A stretch of DNA of 53,034 bases from Lachnospiraceae bacterium (lineage in GTDB: Bacteria > Bacillota > Clostridia > Lachnospirales > Bianqueaceae): the NCBI GenBank assembly GCA_022794035.1, contig JAAWDX010000002.1, positions 1-53,034 on the forward strand, in the 5' to 3' direction. Positions within the stretch are counted from its first letter, which is position 1; each line of letters starts with the position of its first letter. The notes under the pieces were generated by a model. It was not told the origin of the DNA. It was given only the letters and a program-made list of their open reading frames with translations, and did no database searches. Of this stretch, positions 52,784 through 53,034 are shown one piece after another. Position numbers and translations under genes: made by a program.

Positions 52784-52815
52784 TTGTCAATATTTTATAA
52801 AAAAGGTATTGACAA
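52784..52815. repeat. Inverted repeat between tRNA-Ser and the next promoter
   Basis: TTGTCAATA (52784-52792) and TATTGACAA (52807-52815) are perfect reverse complements. The right arm contains the -35 box of the next promoter. With the T-rich loop it may also act as a weak terminator of the tRNA. Confidence 0.55.
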
Positions 52816-52838
52816 GGAAGCAAAGGATGTAGTAGAAT
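52809..52838 (+). promoter_or_regulatory. Upstream promoter of probable rRNA operon (P1)
   Basis: TTGACA (52809-52814) and TAGAAT (52833-52838) with an 18-base spacer. Confidence 0.6.
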
Positions 52839-52888
52839 AGCATCCGTTCCACATCAGAAAGAAGCTGAAAGAAAAGTGAAAAAAGCAC

Positions 52889-52917
52889 TTGACATAGGAC
52901 AAGAGATGTGGTAAATT
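52889..52917 (+). promoter_or_regulatory. Downstream promoter of probable rRNA operon (P2)
   Basis: TTGACA (52889-52894) and TAAATT (52912-52917) with a 17-base spacer. Two promoters in a row before a noncoding leader is typical of Firmicute rRNA operons. Confidence 0.65.
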
Positions 52918-53034
52918 AGATAAGCTGACTCGAAAGAGCAGCGCGGACATTGAAAATCGAACAGTGTAACATCTGAGAAGAAAAAACGTTGCTTTGCAAG
53001 CAAAGCAGCGAAGAAGAGAACGGTAAGAAAAGAC
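52918..53034 (+). other. Probable 5' leader of an rRNA operon
   Basis: The sequence after P2 has no open frame and contains GACATTGAAAATCGAACAG, which resembles pre-16S leader motifs of Firmicutes. The perfect hairpin GCTTTGC/GCAAAGC (52990-53006 region) fits too. The 16S gene itself would start beyond the window. Confidence 0.6.

Overview
The window looks like the chromosome of a low-to-mid GC Firmicute of the class Clostridia, most likely Lachnospiraceae-like. The signs are strong AGGAGG ribosome binding sites, TTGACA-N17-TATAAT promoters, a type III glutamine synthetase, a SpoIID-like protein, and several families I recall mainly from Lachnospiraceae and related Clostridia (DUF4860-, DUF3881- and DUF5711-like). 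No phage, transposase or CRISPR array is visible. Family names come from recognising motifs and remembered family patterns, not from a search.

Layout. 1-1650: a truncated NUDIX hydrolase, a MarR regulator whose promoter sits in a long perfect inverted repeat, and a GNAT acetyltransferase. 1687-2036: terminators and a degenerate tandem repeat. 2043-11976 (minus strand): a compact type IV pilus-like operon running leftward from a single-pass Ig-like membrane protein and a sigma-70 family factor, through a transglutaminase-like lipoprotein, PilC, four small pilin-like or membrane proteins, PilT and a second transglutaminase-like protein, to glutamine synthetase III. No PilB/GspE assembly ATPase or prepilin peptidase is present. 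12497-17511 (plus strand, divergent): a phosphorelay of REC-HD-GYP-PAS-GGDEF, Hpt and a hybrid histidine kinase, which could set c-di-GMP levels next to the pilus genes. 17617-25007: a SpoIID-like peptidoglycan-binding protein, BirA, an XRE/DUF4097-like regulator with a membrane partner, an HtrA protease, two small XRE regulators, a DUF4190-like membrane protein and Lgt.

25006-34730 (minus): an oligopeptide ABC transporter (oppABCDF), a small membrane protein and an M3 oligoendopeptidase, together a plausible peptide uptake and digestion unit. 34851-36065: an orphan nuclease-like gene, a REP-like palindrome and a stretch with no convincing gene. 36113-41004: tRNA-Lys and a tightly overlapping hexuronate operon (uxuA-uxaC-uxuB) ending in trmB. 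40982-44826: CPBP protease, thioredoxin, AI-2E transporter family protein, a PH-like membrane protein and a DivIVA-like protein. 45143-52608 (plus): poorly characterised cell-envelope genes, including a papain-like lipoprotein, a degenerate JAB/MPN-like membrane protein, a YkvI-like transporter, a DUF5711-like protein and CvpA. 52625-53034: tRNA-Ser and tandem promoters with a leader that probably belongs to an rRNA operon starting beyond the edge.

The most unusual signal is a modular hairpin element found at three loci: upstream of the pilus operon (two tandem copies), of trxA and of the DivIVA-like gene. At each locus it lies between a TATAAT box and the gene's ribosome binding site, in the same orientation relative to the gene. 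The hairpin arms differ between copies by paired, compensating changes. This suggests a family of structured 5' leaders, or a mobile palindromic element domesticated as one.
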